This document shows positions 1 to 12,605 of a stretch of 64,000 nucleotides of DNA, piece by piece (the first letter of the stretch is position 1; every line of letters starts with the position of its first letter). The notes under the pieces were generated by a model. That model ran no database searches and was not told where the DNA came from. It was given only the letters and a program-made list of their open reading frames with translations. The stretch comes from Ditylenchus dipsaci (taxonomy: Eukaryota; Nematoda; Chromadorea; Rhabditida; Anguinidae). The position numbers and the translations under genes are program-made. The stretch is from assembly GCA_004194705.1 (NCBI GenBank), contig SADC01001297.1, positions 186,001 to 250,000 on the forward strand. Reading direction: 5' to 3'.

Positions 1-95
1 ATAACTTACAAATATTCCTTTTAGTTTATTTTTTTGGGAAATCGCAAGGTCGAGTATTGCCATTTCACTTTTTCTGACGTTTGCCTTTAAGAGAA
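1..95 (+). promoter_or_regulatory. 5' flank of the RPS5 gene
   Basis: Non-coding sequence directly upstream of the S5 start codon. A pyrimidine tract, CTTTTTCTGAC at 68-78, lies 18 bases before the ATG and resembles the 5' TOP tract found on ribosomal-protein mRNAs in animals. No TATA box is evident. The transcription start is not known, so the TOP reading is inference. Confidence 0.3.
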
Positions 96-1009
<914 letters not shown>

Positions 1010-1038
1010 ACTATTTTTGTTCTGTTAGTTTCTTCGGA

Positions 1039-1044
1039 AATAAA
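1039..1044 (+). terminator. Poly(A) signal of RPS5
   Basis: Canonical AATAAA thirty bases after the S5 stop codon. Confidence 0.7.
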
Positions 1045-1479
1045 GAATTTGTTGTTAGTGTGTGTTATTTACAACCTTATTCACACAAATCTTTTTTTAC
1101 AGCAGTGAATAAATATAAGAAAATTAAACAACACAAAATCTAAAAATTTTGGCTTTTATTTGTTTTCGACCAACTTTTTTTCTAGATTTTGCTCTTTTTC
1201 TTTCTCCTGCTATAAATATATCTTTTCACCACATTTTATTTTTTTCTGCATGTGCTTTTCTAGGGACTCTCACTCTCATTCGAATGTTGAATTTTTTGTA
1301 AACCAAATGTTTGTTGTCGTAAGTGGAGTTTAAGTCCGGACTATGAAATTACGCACTGGCTTAAATCGCCTCTAAATGATGATTTCAACGTTTTAGTGGT
1401 CAAAACACACTTTAAACATATACTCAGGGCGTGGACGACCATTTCCAAAAAGAAAGTTTTGACCGAAATTTGACTTTTT

Positions 1480-1720
1480 GCGTCGGTCACCTGAAGTAAA
1501 CCGCCTAAAAGTAGGTATTCTACGACGTTTTGGTTAGTAGGTGAAAAGTGACTCAATATGCATTTTGAGCATAAGTCTTGCTCGGAATCATGTCACAGGC
1601 AAGGCTGTGCGTGCATCTCTGAGCCTTCAAGCCTCGTGCGCTCCTTCTTGGGGTTTCAGATACATACTTGAGACATTAATTCTTCGAAAGTGACTATGCG
1701 TGCATAAAAAAGCATAATAT
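1480..1720. repeat. Diverged copy of the GC-hairpin foldback family
   Basis: Contains recognisable family words (CTTGCTCGGAATCATGTC, GTGCGTGCATCTCTGAG, CGAAAGTGACTATG and ATGCGTGCATAAAA) in the same order as intact copies near 4640, 9880, 23200 and 59070, but the central G/C hairpin has decayed to a CCTTCTTGGGG remnant. The sequence between 1045 and 1480 shows no gene. Confidence 0.65.
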
Positions 1721-1740
1721 TTGATTATTAAAGTGTTAGT

Positions 1741-1850
1741 ATTTATTGTCCTGAGCGGAATTTGAAATTTGACGGTGACTTTGAAATTCCAAAAACAATT
1801 TGAAGCAAATCGACCACGCTGAACATGAATTTGATGGGTTTCCCTAGCAG
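1741..1850. repeat. Fragment of the 'CTGAACACGAAT' repeat family
   Basis: Carries CCTGAGCGGAATTTGAAATT and CGACCACGCTGAACATGAAT, diverged forms of a repeat also seen at 16690-16860, 26080-26310 and 27320-27530. Confidence 0.5.
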
Positions 1851-1880
1851 AACATATGTTATGAGAAATTTGTGTTACAA

Positions 1881-2094
1881 CAGGGTACGTAACTCAAAAT
1901 TCTTAAAAAAAGTACACTTGGCCAAAAAAAGTACAATTTGGTTCATTTTTCGTCAAAAAGTGCTATTTTATCTAGTGCTTATTGATTTTTGAGCACCAAA
2001 AAAAAAGATTTTGACTAAAAAGTTCAAAAATAAAAAAGATTTTAGGTCCCAAAAAAAGTACAAATCTTTTTAAAAAGTACAGTTACGTTCCCTG
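1881..2094. mobile_element. hAT-type MITE, word AAAAAGTACA, with 8-bp target duplication
   Basis: Ends are CAGGGTACGTAAC and GTTACGTTCCCTG. The exact octamer TGTTACAA flanks both sides (1873-1880 and 2095-2102), the signature of hAT insertion. The interior repeats AAAAAGTACA-like words and AAAAAGATTTT. A relative with the same interior words but different inner ends lies at 45219-45991. Confidence 0.85.
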
Positions 2095-2437
2095 TGTTAC
2101 AACTTATTTATTAATTTGTCAATTTTGTCAAAAGTTTAGAATACAAAAAATGGCCGTATTCAGTGCCAAAATAACCGTCAGATTCTAGAGGTTGTTTTTC
2201 TTTAAAGGAGGACAGAATATTTAAGGCATTTAGCTATATGTCATATCTACAAGGCTATGGCTCTTAAAGAGTCAGGGTAAAAAAAGTTTTGAAATCCTAG
2301 CCCCAACAAACAAGTGGTCATTTATATCAACTTTACAGATCAAAAGAGTCTATGTTTATCATTATTTGAAAGCCGGACGCCTCGCAATCATTTTTATACA
2401 TTATGAGCCTCAGTGTAGTGAAAATCATGTCCCACTA
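2095..2437. other. No gene seen
   Basis: AT-rich intergenic sequence with no coherent ORF, no splice-linked exon and no repeat that I could match elsewhere in the window. Confidence 0.5.
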
Positions 2438-3025
2438 CAGTGTGGCCCGAAAAAACCTGAAAATTTTGTCAAGGGCTTCCACGCACCGTCTGTAATAAAA
2501 ATTTTTGGTGCAAGCAAGGATATTTAAATAATGGTTGTGAGGCCGGTACCAAGTCCTCTCATTCTGCCGTAGTCTTAGGTCTAGCTCTCGTAGCATGAGA
2601 TTAATGCGGCTTGCTGCACAGGGCTAACTCACTAAGTGGTTGCTTCCCATATGTTGCTTGCCTTGAAGCTGACCTTATGACCTAAGACTGCAACCGTCCA
2701 TTCTTGTTACACCAAATTCAATGAAAAAATAAGAGAGCACGATGAAAAAAACAATAAATAAATGCGACACGCAAAATTTTGATGGCTGTAACTGTCTCAA
2801 TTAAGATGCTTTAAATGTCTAAATTCGAACAATAAATTCTGATACAATTATATAAATTTTTGTTGTAATTTCGAAACATTTTTGTACTAGCACGTAGCGC
2901 TTGATCTTGGCGTTCAAACAAGCTATCAAACACTGCTACATGATGTTAGAAATCAAAAAATTTAAAAGCTTTAAATAAAACAGTGTTAATTTTGAAAATT
3001 TTCAGGTTTTTTTTGGGCCACCCTG
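2438..3025. mobile_element. Tc1/mariner-like MITE with TA duplication
   Basis: Terminal inverted repeats begin CAGTGTGGCCCGAAAAAACC on the left and end GGTTTTTTTTGGGCCACCCTG on the right. TA lies immediately outside each end. The 588-base interior has no coding capacity. Confidence 0.75.
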
Positions 3026-3763
3026 TATTTAAAAACCTGTAACTATCCAGCTAAATTTTGACCAGCACAATTTGTTACCTGGACTCATTTGCAACTACTT
3101 GACCCACTATTGAAGCAAAAAGGACCTGCACCATCGTATTCAGCCCTTCTTGCTCTATCCGACATCCATGCTGGCCGGACCAGGTTTGTCGTGTTGAGAG
3201 GGCATACCCGTGCGTGTCAAAAAGTTAGGGGATGAACATTTTTTTTTTGAATATTTCCTTTTCTCTCGTTTAGCATGAAAACTAATACAGATGATCTTAC
3301 ACTGCTTTTAAAAACTAGGAGGAAAATTGAAAAAACCTAGAGGACAACGAGCAATTGTCGAGAAAGAAAAAAATAATGGCCCCCGCCTCTTCTCCATGTA
3401 ACGCATGCCCCTTTAAAGCGTGCTTTTGAGCACTAAACTTCAAAAACATCATTCGAAGGCGACGTGAGCCGGTAAACTTCACTGCTCACCAGCCCGAAAA
3501 AAAAACAATACATGACCTCAAGTAGTCGTCGATAAAATTGGCTTTTCTCAGTATTGCTTTAATTTTGATGTCTAATTTTGTAAAAAATACAGTGGTGAAC
3601 CGTCGTTACACATAGCTGTGCTACTATTAACATTATAATTATTACTTTTTGAACTGCCGCAAATGTAAATTGATGGCACTCAAATTTGTTGTGTCTTATT
3701 TTTTATCTTATATTGTTGGGTTAATCACATAAATTTTCAGAGAAATTGAATTGAACAGTTAAG
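3026..3763. other. Intergenic region upstream of VPS37
   Basis: No gene seen. GGGCATACCCGTGCG near 3207 and CGCATGCCCCTTTAAAG near 3405 are inverted relatives and may bound a short decayed foldback of the AAAGGGGCAT family. An acceptor-like TTTTCAG ends at 3740, 23 bases before the VPS37 ATG, and could mark a 5'-UTR intron or a trans-splice site. Confidence 0.4.
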
Positions 3764-5811
3764 ATGGCTTCTCCTGGCACCACCAATTCTAACTATGAAA
3801 CCGTGTTAGAATTAGTTACTGACTCTATTATGTCCCAGGTGCGAAATTACACAGAAGATCAGCTACAAAACCTGCTGAATGATGAAAATCGACTAAATGC
3901 TATGGTTGATTCGATGCCTCAAGTTTCTTCATTGTTAACCGACAAAGAACTGAAACTAGCCCAAAGCAAGTCCTTTGCTGAGTACAACCTGTCCCTGGAG
4001 CCGAAATTGAGAGAAGGTATTGATTTGATAAGGTTATTATGCTATAATTTATTTGTTTAATTCAGTCTGAAACTTAAGTCTCACAAGTATTTTTTCAAAA
4101 AAGTTGATTATTTTTGTTATTTGAAAATGTTTGAGAATAATAATGGTCATTTTATGTAGTGCTCAGCTCGTGCTCATAAAACGAAAAAAAATGATTTCAA
4201 AACAATTTGAAAATAGAAGAATTCAAGAAACCTCAAATTTCTAGAAATTTTGAGATCTTATTACACAATCTTTATTTTTAGTGTTCGAAACTCAATAATT
4301 GACGGATAAAATTTCACTTTTCGGCGAAAAATGACCAAATGTGCTTTATTTTATAAGTTCTCTCTTTAAAAATTTCGACCCTACCGAGTATCCCCCCCCC
4401 CGCCAAATGAATTTTTTAAGTGTTTCCACTCTCGACCTAAAATCACCTCAGGAGTTCAAAAAAGACATTATTTTTGAGTTCTGGTTAATAAAAAATTGAG
4501 TTTTGGGCATTTCGAAATTTCGACCATTTGCCTGTTTCGGCATGTTTTGGTCACTGGAGCTGGTCAAAAAGAGCCTCTAAATGCATTTTTGTTCAAGAGT
4601 ATTGCTCGGAATTATGTCTAAGGTAAGTGAGTGCGCGCATCTCTAACCAACCAAGCCCCCTGCGGCCCCTTCGGGGGCGCAGGGGGCTTGGTTGCTTGGG
4701 TTGAGATGCGAACACCCACATACCTTAGACACAAATCACTCGAAAGTGACTCTGGATGCATAAAAGAAAAAAAATAGTTTTTTTCATGCGAAAGTCCCCA
4801 GTCAACAAAACTATGCTCAACATCTTCCTTTTTACGCTAAATTTGTCTATTTTTGGTCCTTTCCACCCCGAAATAGCCCCAAATCCCTTCAAAAACGGTC
4901 AAAATAGGTATTTCTGGGTGTCCCAAAACTCAATTTTTTATTGACTAGACTCAAAAATAATGTCTTTTTTGAGCTTCTGAGGCAATTTTTGGTCGATATA
5001 GAGGGTTTGGAAACACTTTTAAAAAAATTTCATTTGGGGAGGGGGTATAGTCCGGTAGCGCCAAAATTTCTAATGATAACCCTGCCCTGACACTAATATT
5101 ATAAATAAAAGAGACGATTAAACAAATATGGTGTGAGTGATAGCTGTAAAACCCCAGACATTGAAATTTACAGTTAACAAAGTGGTCGTTTTTTACGGGT
5201 AGCGGATTTGCGGATGCTAGTAATTTTTGAAAATCTACAAAAAACCTCCAAATATGACTTGACTGTTATATTTTAACTGGATTCAGCATGCACTCGACTG
5301 GAGACTAGCCATGCCAATGCTTCTAAAGAAAAACATGAAGTGGAACTGCTAAAAGCTAGACTAGACTCTATTGCTGAAGACCGCTCTCTTGACTCAATAA
5401 GTGCAATCCTACAAGCCGCTGTGCAGGAAGCCGAAGACCAGAGTGAAGTAAAAAGTTTTCAACGTAAACAAAAATGTCTTCACAACTAATTGTATTGCAG
5501 ATACTGGCTGAAAAATTCCAGGATGGGGAGTTCGAAATAGACGAGTTCATTAAAAATTATAACGAGAAAAGAGTTCTTGCTCATATGAGGTAAGACTTGT
5601 TTCTGTCTCTATTTTGATTTCATGAAATTTTTTAAGAAAAGTAAAATCGGAGAAATTGGCTGAAATTCTTCGTCAGCAACAATATCAACCAGCAGCAAGC
5701 CAACATCCAGTTGGTCATGGTAGTTATCCATATCCATCAGATCACCCTAACAATCAGTATGGCGCTGGCAGTGCAGCTCAATCTAATTACCGTCATTCGT
5801 ACTTTCGATAA
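3764..5811 (+). CDS. VPS37: ESCRT-I subunit VPS37 (Mod(r) domain), four exons
   Basis: Component of ESCRT-I, which sorts ubiquitinated cargo at endosomes; the Mod(r) helical domain packs against TSG101 and VPS28. Exons are 3764-4016, 5287-5447, 5501-5589 and 5637-5811; all phases agree and give 225 residues with no frame break. Seen in the protein: the N-terminal helix with LLNDENRLNAMVDSMPQV, then AEYNLSLEPKLRE, a coiled-coil segment RLDSIAEDRSLDSISAIL, and the conserved KFQDGEFEIDEFIKNYNEKR and AHMRKVKSEKLAE. The tail is rich in Gln, Pro, Tyr and Ser and ends YRHSYFR. The short N-terminus without a UEV-like region favours the VPS37B/C type over VPS37A. Intron 1 contains a 700-base foldback element; introns 2 and 3 are about 50 bases. 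Confidence 0.93.
4370..5080. repeat. GC-hairpin foldback element in VPS37 intron 1
   Basis: Near-palindromic element of about 700 bases. The ends pair (CTACCGAGTATCCCCCCC with GGGGAGGGGGTATAGTCCGG), the arms pair throughout, and the centre at 4655-4695 is a stem of CCCCCTGCGGCCCC with GGGGGCGCAGGGGG around TTC. Both arms carry donor-like motifs, AAGGTAAGTGAGT on one strand and the complement of AAGGTATGTGGG on the other. Other copies sit near 9880, 20190, 23230, 59090 and 60020. Confidence 0.85.
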
Positions 5812-7395
5812 AAGTACGGTTTTTAAGCAGGGTGGTCAGTTGTGATATTTGAGAAACTTCATTAAGTTCGGATTAAAATCCCGATTTTCGATTGTCGAAA
5901 ATCAGGACCCTTCGTAGGTTTCACATATTTTTTGTTCAAAGTCTGGTTTAACCCTAAGTCCTGATTTGAGATTTTGCACCTGGCCGCTCTGTTACAATTT
6001 TCAACTGTCTTATTTGTAACAAAAATTCTTTTCACAATGTTTATATAAATTTGTGTATGTTTTGTTCATGATATAGTCTTTGCTCTTATGCTTTACCTTA
6101 AATTTAACTTAATAAGTGTTGTGAGTTGGAATATGTGCATGATAATTGCAAAGCGTCAGACATTGAAATTGATAAAGTCGCTGAAATATAGTCAAGTCGC
6201 TGATATATAAAAGTGATGCCGCTGATAAATATCACTAGTTTTCAATCCTGGTAAAATTTCGGGCAGCGAAACGTTTCACTTTTTAGCTTGCGCAAAGTCT
6301 AAAATGCACAAATGCAGATTTCGTAAACCAAGTTACGCAAATTCGAATTACGCTAAAATCAAATTACCGTATTTCCTCTTATAAGCGTGATTTCGGCTCG
6401 CTAGAGGATATGCAGCACACAAATTGAAGTAGCGTCACGAATTTTTTCGAAATTTCATGGTTTTAAGATAATTATCAGCAATTTCCAGTCCTATTCATAT
6501 TTTTGCAATCTGCGTTTGTGCCATCTAAACTTTTCAAATAAAATTAAAAAATTAAAGAGTACAATAGTAGAGGAACAGAAAGTAAGTTACTTTAAGTAAC
6601 TGAAGTTTGCAAAACTTTTAGCTATCAATGTCTGTAAAAAGTGGCTCAAAATGCGTTCGAAAGTAAAATCCCGAAATCCCGGATGCCATCTCCACTGCTA
6701 ACCTTGGTCCGCTTTCAAAGTTCCCACATATAAGAAAAAACTAACGAGTTTCGCAGTTGGTGGGTAAACCGAGCTGTTTGAGCATTTTACTCAGGGTCAA
6801 TTTTTTGATTTTTGCACATCTGACAGTCAGAATATCGTGTAGATCACAGGAAAAATACTAACAAAATTATTCGACTTTGTAAAAAATTTGGAAAATTGAT
6901 TTCGATTTTCCCAATTTTTCGACTTTCTCATCAAGAAAAAAAATTTTCAGAGTCAAGAAAAAATTCCAATTGTAAAGGTTTGAAATTCGGAATCTCAGCT
7001 TTGTTTTGGTGGTAATCACTTTCAGAAAAAAAAACCAAAAAAAAGTTGCATAGACGCACTCAAACCGAATTATTTGAAAAATCGGCCACTTTTTGACCAC
7101 TATTTTTTGCGCATTTCCCGAAAGTTCATTTCGCATTTTAATATATGAAGCGCTCATTTTTTGGTCAATTTTATTGCAAGCTATCTGCGATAGCCCCACC
7201 CGAATTTCAAGGGCTTCAAAACAAAAAAAAGTCTGAAAAATTGAGGTTTGGCCAAAATCCATAAAAACTGAAGTTTTGACTCAAACACACGATTTTTTGG
7301 TCAATTCGGCCTCTGAATTGGATTTGAAATAATCGTGGTTGTCCCGCACGGAATTTCGAAAATATTGTTGTAAGGCTAAACTAATAATGCTATTA
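5812..7395. other. Intergenic region downstream of VPS37
   Basis: No gene seen. A 131-codon opening on the minus strand at 6867-7262 is low-complexity Phe/Lys/Ile and looks like chance in AT-rich DNA. TTACCGTATTTCCTC at 6363 matches the left end of the TACCGTATTTCC MITE family, but no right end was found. Confidence 0.4.
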
Positions 7396-8105
7396 TATGT
7401 AAATTGTGCAAGTAATCGGGTTTGTCAAGGCGAAAATTGCGATTTCTCGCGCCGAAATCCCAAAACCTGCGGTGGATACCTCCTGACCAGCTGGTCTCCA
7501 GCTGGAGACCAGCTGGAGACCAGCTGGAGAACCTGAATTTTTTTTTTCCAAAATCAAAAAAAAAGCGTGACTATCTTATGTAAAATGTATAAGAAATCGG
7601 GTTTGTCAAGACCGAATTCCCGGTTTCAACACCAAACCCTCAAAACCTGGTGGGTACCACTTGGCCAGGTGGATATCCCCCTGGCTGGCTGAAAAAATTT
7701 TTTTTTAAATTAGAAAACCTACCCATCTTATGTAAAATCGTGTGGGGAATTGGGTTTGTTAAGACTAAATTCCCGATTTCCCACACCAAAACCTCGAAAC
7801 CTGGATGGGTACCACCTGGCCAGGTGTATATCCAGCTGGATGGCCTGAAAAAAATTCCCTTTAAAATTTAAAAAAAACCTACCTTTCTTATGTAAAATAG
7901 TGTGGGGAATTGTGTTTGTTAAGACCAAATTCCCGATTTTCCACACCAAACCCAAAACCTGGTGGGTACCATCTGGCCAGGCGGATATCCACCTGGATAT
8001 CTCGAAAAATTAAATTTTTTTTCAAATCAAAATAAACCTGCCTATCTCATGTAAAATGGTGTGGGAATTGGGTTTGATAAGACTATATTCCCGATTTTCC
8101 ACAAA
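7396..8105. repeat. Tandem repeat, five units of about 150-180 bases
   Basis: Units begin TATGTAAAAT or close variants at about 7396, 7577, 7729, 7888 and 8048. Each contains a GGAATTGGGTTTGTTAAGAC-like block, CACCAAAACC, then a CTGGTGGGTACCACCTGGCC-like block and a poly-T stretch. Units diverge by scattered substitutions and spacing varies, so this is an aged minisatellite, not a gene. Confidence 0.8.
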
Positions 8106-8417
8106 CTATGCCACACATGTTACCAAAAATGCCTGTGACCAAAAATACCTTTACCATGAACACCTGCTTTTTTATCAAATAAGAGGCTTCGAAGAAGCCT
8201 CTAGCACTACTTGAAACACGAAGTGTTTTCTTTACCCCTAAAGTCTCTCCCTGTTCAGTAATACACTTTTTTCTTCCCTGTCAGCTAGTTATAGGTATAG
8301 CCATATTCAGACACATTAAAAACTAAGAAATAGATAAATGATAAGGATATCTTAGTTTCAAAGGTTGATTACGGCTATGTTCTTTGAGCAAAAAAAATTT
8401 TTGCACATTTTATTTGA

Positions 8418-8856
8418 TTAAAGGGGATGGGAAGACTTTTACGGCTACTCTTTGACACCGACTACTACTTCACATACCTTTTTTTCATATGTATTGTTTT
8501 CTTATCTTATATGCTTTATACCGTTTCGTTCGAGATTTTTCTCTATCGATTAGGCGTCAAACACCCTAATAAAAAGTTTCTGAGAAAATACATCAAATAT
8601 AAGGTAACCTCCAATAAAAACACCGAGGTAAAAGCCACGGTTTGTAGTGTGAGCCTCACACTGTGAGGTCGGTGTTATTTTTTTTCAAAAAAATATTTTA
8701 GTGAGGGTGTTTGACCACTCCATAGAGAATAATCTCAGCTACAAAACAGTGTGAAAAAATCTAAGATAAGAAAACAAAATACATGAAAAAAGGTATGTGA
8801 AGTAAAGTAGTAGTCGATGTCAAAAAGTAACCGTAAAAGTCCCCCTTTAGTATATT
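8418..8856. repeat. Inverted-repeat element
   Basis: GGGGATGGGAAGACTTTTACGG at the left pairs, with changes, with CCGTAAAAGTCCCCCTTT at the right; further inside TAAGAAAACAAAATACATG pairs with CATATGTATTGTTTTCTTA. The short ORFs on both strands here are reflections of the palindrome. Confidence 0.65.
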
Positions 8857-9159
8857 GAGTATATTCGAAATGAATCTGAGGCATGAGAAATAAACAATTT
8901 TGATAGAAAGTAAATTTGAAAGAAATAAGGAAAAGTTGGTATCTTCGAAATCCAACAATTTCACGACCTTTCAGGGTAGTCAAATGGATAGAAATACAGA
9001 GATGGTAGTTACTTTTAAACAATTTGTAATAGATTTATGTAGGAAACAGGAAAGCTCATGGAATTCGACTGGAAGAGGGGTTTCAGACTTCATATGCTTA
9101 GTTTTCAAAATTCTAGCTTTAGAAAAAATCTAATTAATATAAAAGAAGAATTTCACTTT

Positions 9160-10350
9160 TCATTCGCTACATGGAACATCTCAAAAATGCAACCTTTCGC
9201 ATTTTTATTAGAGACAGAAAAGAGTCTTCGGGCGGGTTTCGGGTCGCGGTTTTACTGTCTTGTATTGTTCCGGGTCGGGTTTTTAATATCTTTCGGGAAT
9301 GTAGCGCCAATTTGGTACGCGGTTGTTTGGTACGAAATTTTTTAGTGAGAATTGTTTCGGTAATAGATTTTTAGTAAGAAATATTGGTTCTTTTCTTTTA
9401 TCCGGATGACCTCTATAAAAGACCTTTATAGCTCTATAAGTATTTTATAGAGGTCATCCGGATAAAGAAAAGAACCGAAATATTTTGTGACAGCACGAAA
9501 AACGGTATTTTGGTAAGAGATTTTTGGCGCTACTATAGAACACCCCCCCCCCCCCAAAATTTTTTTTTCAAAATCGTGTTTAACCACTCCTAAGTAATTT
9601 TTATGCGCTGAAAACGATAGAAAAGGTGTTTTCGGGCATTTCTGACCTAAAAAGTCGATTTTTAAGAAAAAAAATTTTTGACTAAAATTTGACTTTTGCC
9701 TTGGGGACCAAGGTAAATCACCTGAAAATGGTACCTAGAGACCTAAAAGATGGGATTTGAACATAGTTTTGTTAACTGGGGCCTACCGCATAAAGAAACT
9801 CTGGTATGCATACATTTTCATGCATCCAGAGTCACTTTCGAGTGATTTGTTCTAAGGTATGTGGGTGTGCGCATCTCAACTCCAAGCCCCCAAGCCCCTG
9901 CGCTCCCGAAGGGGGCGCAGGGGCTTGAGAGTTAGAGATGCGCGCACACACTTACTTAGACATGATTCCGAGAAGTACTCTTGACCATAAAATGCATATA
10001 TAGGCTCTTTTTGCCCAGCTCCAGTGACGAAAATGGGGTAAAAACCCCGAAAATTCCAATTTGGCCAAAATTTTTTTTTTTTCTAAAATCGACTTTTTTG
10101 GTCAGAAAACGTCTGAAAACAACTTTTTTATCGTTTCAGCGCATAAAAATTACTTAGGAGTGCTTAAAACACGATTTTGAAAAAAAATTTTGGGGCGGGG
10201 GGGGGGGGGGTATTCTATAGTAGGGTCAGATTTTTTAATACGCGGTTATTTCGGTAAGTGATTTTCGGTAACAGCACGAAAATTTCGTACCAAAACGACC
10301 AAGTACCAAATTGGCGCGTATATTTCGGTGTACAGCCGGGCTGCTATTAG
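9160..10350. repeat. Nested inverted-repeat block
   Basis: Outer arms carry TTTGGTACGCGG and CGAAATTTTTTAG words at 9310-9345, mirrored at 10280-10320. Nested inside are a 105-base hairpin at 9380-9484 (arms GGATGACCTCTATAAAA and its complement) and a foldback at 9527-10235 with ends GGCGCTACTATAGAAC plus a C-run and a G-run plus TATTCTATAGTAG. The centre of the latter, 9885-9925, is the G/C hairpin of the family in VPS37 intron 1. Confidence 0.75.
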
Positions 10351-10545
10351 AGGTTTTACGGTATTGCCTATTTTGAAAGGCCGTGCTTCACGTTTCAAGT
10401 TGATTAAAATTTCAAAAATAAATAACATTTTGAGTCCCAAAAGCAAAATATTAAAAAAAGGACCATTGGAATTCCTGAAGTGTACCGTTTATTATTTGTC
10501 CTTTCACACTGCATACTAACGATATCGCTTTAATTTTAGTGCCTC

Positions 10546-11247
10546 ATGTTCATTATCAGAAGAATTGTGCCGAACGCTAGCTTCCATCTAAGAACTTTCT
10601 CATCATTGTCAGAAGCCCAGCTTGCCAAGGCTAGAAGTCTCCGAGAGCCCATTGAGCCATCTAAGAGAAATTGCCGTTGTATGATGGTGTGCTGAACATA
10701 AGACTTCAAAACCACGGTTTCTACTATGATTAATTTTATATTCGGACTTTTTAATTTCAGATTACGTGCCTCTGGAGAGATATCAGTCTTATGTGCATAG
10801 AAAGGCAAAGATTTCGGGTTCAACGTCATTCTAGAGTATGTTGTTCTTACATTTTCAATTTTTTGGGCAAAGTCTATTGATATATCCTTTTTAGCTATCC
10901 GGTTGCTGCCCAAACTCAAAAAGTACAAGTCTTTGCTAAAAATTCAAGTGATGTAGTCTCTGAGATAAAGTAAAGTTCAATTTTTACTGATACCTAATCT
11001 GTTCGCATTTAGTCTGACGCTCTACGATCGGTGGATTCGAATTGATAACGTGACAGCATTGTTCTTTCCGATTTTCCTCACTTTGATTCAGTCACATGCC
11101 CCAATCGGCACAATCGTCACTGTGAAAGCGCATGAAAAGGAAGATGAGGACTATCGCTACATTCCAGATGTGCATCTCAAAGCGAAGATTGAAGAGCTGA
11201 AGTCACTGGACGATCCAGAAACCAGAAAAATACTTGGTTGGGAATAG
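10546..11247 (+). CDS. Unidentified gene, five exons, mitochondrial-like N-terminus
   Basis: Not recognised. Exons by splice sites and phase: 10546-10678, 10761-10835, 10895-10969, 11013-11049, 11092-11247, giving about 158 residues. The N-terminus (MFIIRRIVPNASFHLRTFSS) is basic, lacks acid residues and is rich in Arg and Ser, like a mitochondrial presequence. The middle reads YYVPLERYQSYVHRKAKISG, then FNVILDYPVAAQTQKVQVFA and LTLYDRWIRIDN, a likely beta-rich domain; the C-terminus is charged (DVHLKAKIEELKSLDDPETR) and ends ILGWE. Exon 2 needs one extra base in the run TCGGGTTC at 10814-10821 to keep frame, as in other genes here. AATAAA follows the stop. A small mitochondrial protein is the best guess from the N-terminus only. 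Confidence 0.7.
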
Positions 11248-11291
11248 TTATCTCGTGCTCTGTATTAGCATCCTTGCTTGTTGTTCTTGTA

Positions 11292-11297
11292 AATAAA
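11292..11297 (+). terminator. Poly(A) signal
   Basis: AATAAA 45 bases after the stop codon of the preceding gene. Confidence 0.65.
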
Positions 11298-11397
11298 GCA
11301 GAGATGCGGTATGTGTGGGGGGCTTATTTGCTTAGGGGGTAAGGTCCTTTCATGTGTTGGTTGGTAGCTTCACGATTTTTGAACGTTTTAATAAATT

Positions 11398-11470
11398 TTG
11401 CACCTAACGGGATTCGAACCAGCAGCCTGGACCATGATTAAATAAAGCTTTACAACAATACCCTTGCTGT
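11398..11470 (-). repeat. tRNA-like SINE fragment
   Basis: On the minus strand the stretch ends with GCTGCTGGTTCGAATCCCG, matching a tRNA B box and T arm. The 5' half does not give a credible tRNA, so a SINE head or pseudogene is more likely than a functional tRNA. Confidence 0.45.
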
Positions 11471-11545
11471 AAGAATTACCGAGAACCCATCAAAAGATGT
11501 CTCAAAGCCAGAAATGACTGTTTTGGGAGGTTTACCGTAAGAAGG

Positions 11546-11792
11546 TACCGTATTTTCTCTATTAATTACCCCGGGGTAATTATTTTTCAACCCCTGAAAA
11601 ATCGAAAAAAATTATTTTGTTTTTGAGATTTTTGGGTGCTCAACCAAAGACTAAGAGTTGGAATCAACTAAGTTCGTGCTGATTAAGAAAACGCAAAAAA
11701 CAGATTTGCAAAATAATTTTTTTGAGCTGAGATATAGGGTGCCTATGGGGGTAATTAATAGAGAGGGGGTAATTAATAGAGAAGATACGGTA
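11546..11792. mobile_element. TACCGTATTTTCTC MITE, word TAATTAC
   Basis: Left end TACCGTATTTTCTCTATTAA followed by TTACCCCGGGGTAATTA; right end carries GGGGGTAATTAATAGAG twice, then GAAGATACGGTA. It shares the first 14 bases with elements at 36630 and 58231, but the next block differs and is mirrored within this copy. Confidence 0.75.
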
Positions 11793-11957
11793 TTGCTTTT
11801 TGCCGAAAAGCCAATGAGCGTATTGAAATTTCAGTCCGTCGGCTGAAAGGCTCAGTATTCCACACTTAAGCCCCGTTTCCAATGAGCGGATTTTCTTTTA
11901 CTCTCATTACCACTTTCAGTGTACCAAATGAGTTTTTTTACTCTCACTTTTAGTAAA

Positions 11958-12352
11958 AATTTCGCAGGAATTTCAAATTTTCAGTCTGAACCAACCAAAC
12001 CAAGTGGTCGTCTACTTGTAGTAAAAAAATTATTGTTTGGCTCCAGAACCTGTTTTCTGGACTGATTCGGGCATGCTGAAGATGGTTCAATAGTGCTAAA
12101 ATGATGTTTAGTTGGATATTTCTTGAGCTTCGGCGAAATCGAGTTTTGGTAAAATCAATTATTGCCCAATACTCAAAAAGTACCATACAAAACCTTATTT
12201 AACTATTATCAAACCATCTTCAGCTCGTCCGAATCAGTCCAGAAAACAGATTTTGGAGCCCGATAAACTAAGAAAATCGCTCCAAGTGGACGACCACTTG
12301 GTATGGTTGGTTCAGACTAAAAAATTAAAATTCCGGCAAAGCCTTCTCTTCA
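11958..12352. mobile_element. Foldback element with ACCAAGTGGTCGTC arms
   Basis: Left arm TCTGAACCAACCAAACCAAG and right arm CTTGGTATGGTTGGTTCAGA pair, and pairing continues inward through CCAGAACCTGTTTTCTGGAC and its partner GTCCAGAAAACAGATTTTGG. Relatives lie at 33148-33869, 34015-34325 and 35083-35385. Confidence 0.8.
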
Positions 12353-12605
12353 TTGCAAGATTGCTCAGAACCCACTCCAGGCAAAAGTAATTGGTTGTAA
12401 TTGACCGGAATTCGACACTAATCCACCCTGAACTACTCCAAACCATCACAATCTGAAATTTTGGGCGATTTAGCCATCGAACTGGAATTCTGATCTGCTC
12501 AATCGATTTTTCACCAAAAGCTTACCCTCTTTAGTGAACCCCCAATACTAATATTTTTTTTTTGGCCACTCTGGAGTTGGTTGTGAGCGATCTTGAAAAG
12601 GAGAG

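Noticed and set aside
6867..7262. 131-codon minus-strand ORF
   Set aside because: Phe/Lys/Ile-rich AT-driven composition, no domain, no splice partner and no repeat or codon signature of coding sequence.
7396..8105. Regularly spaced repeats, considered as a CRISPR array
   Set aside because: Units are 150-180 bases, adjacent and diverged, with no short identical repeat plus unique spacers; the window is eukaryotic. A minisatellite explains it.
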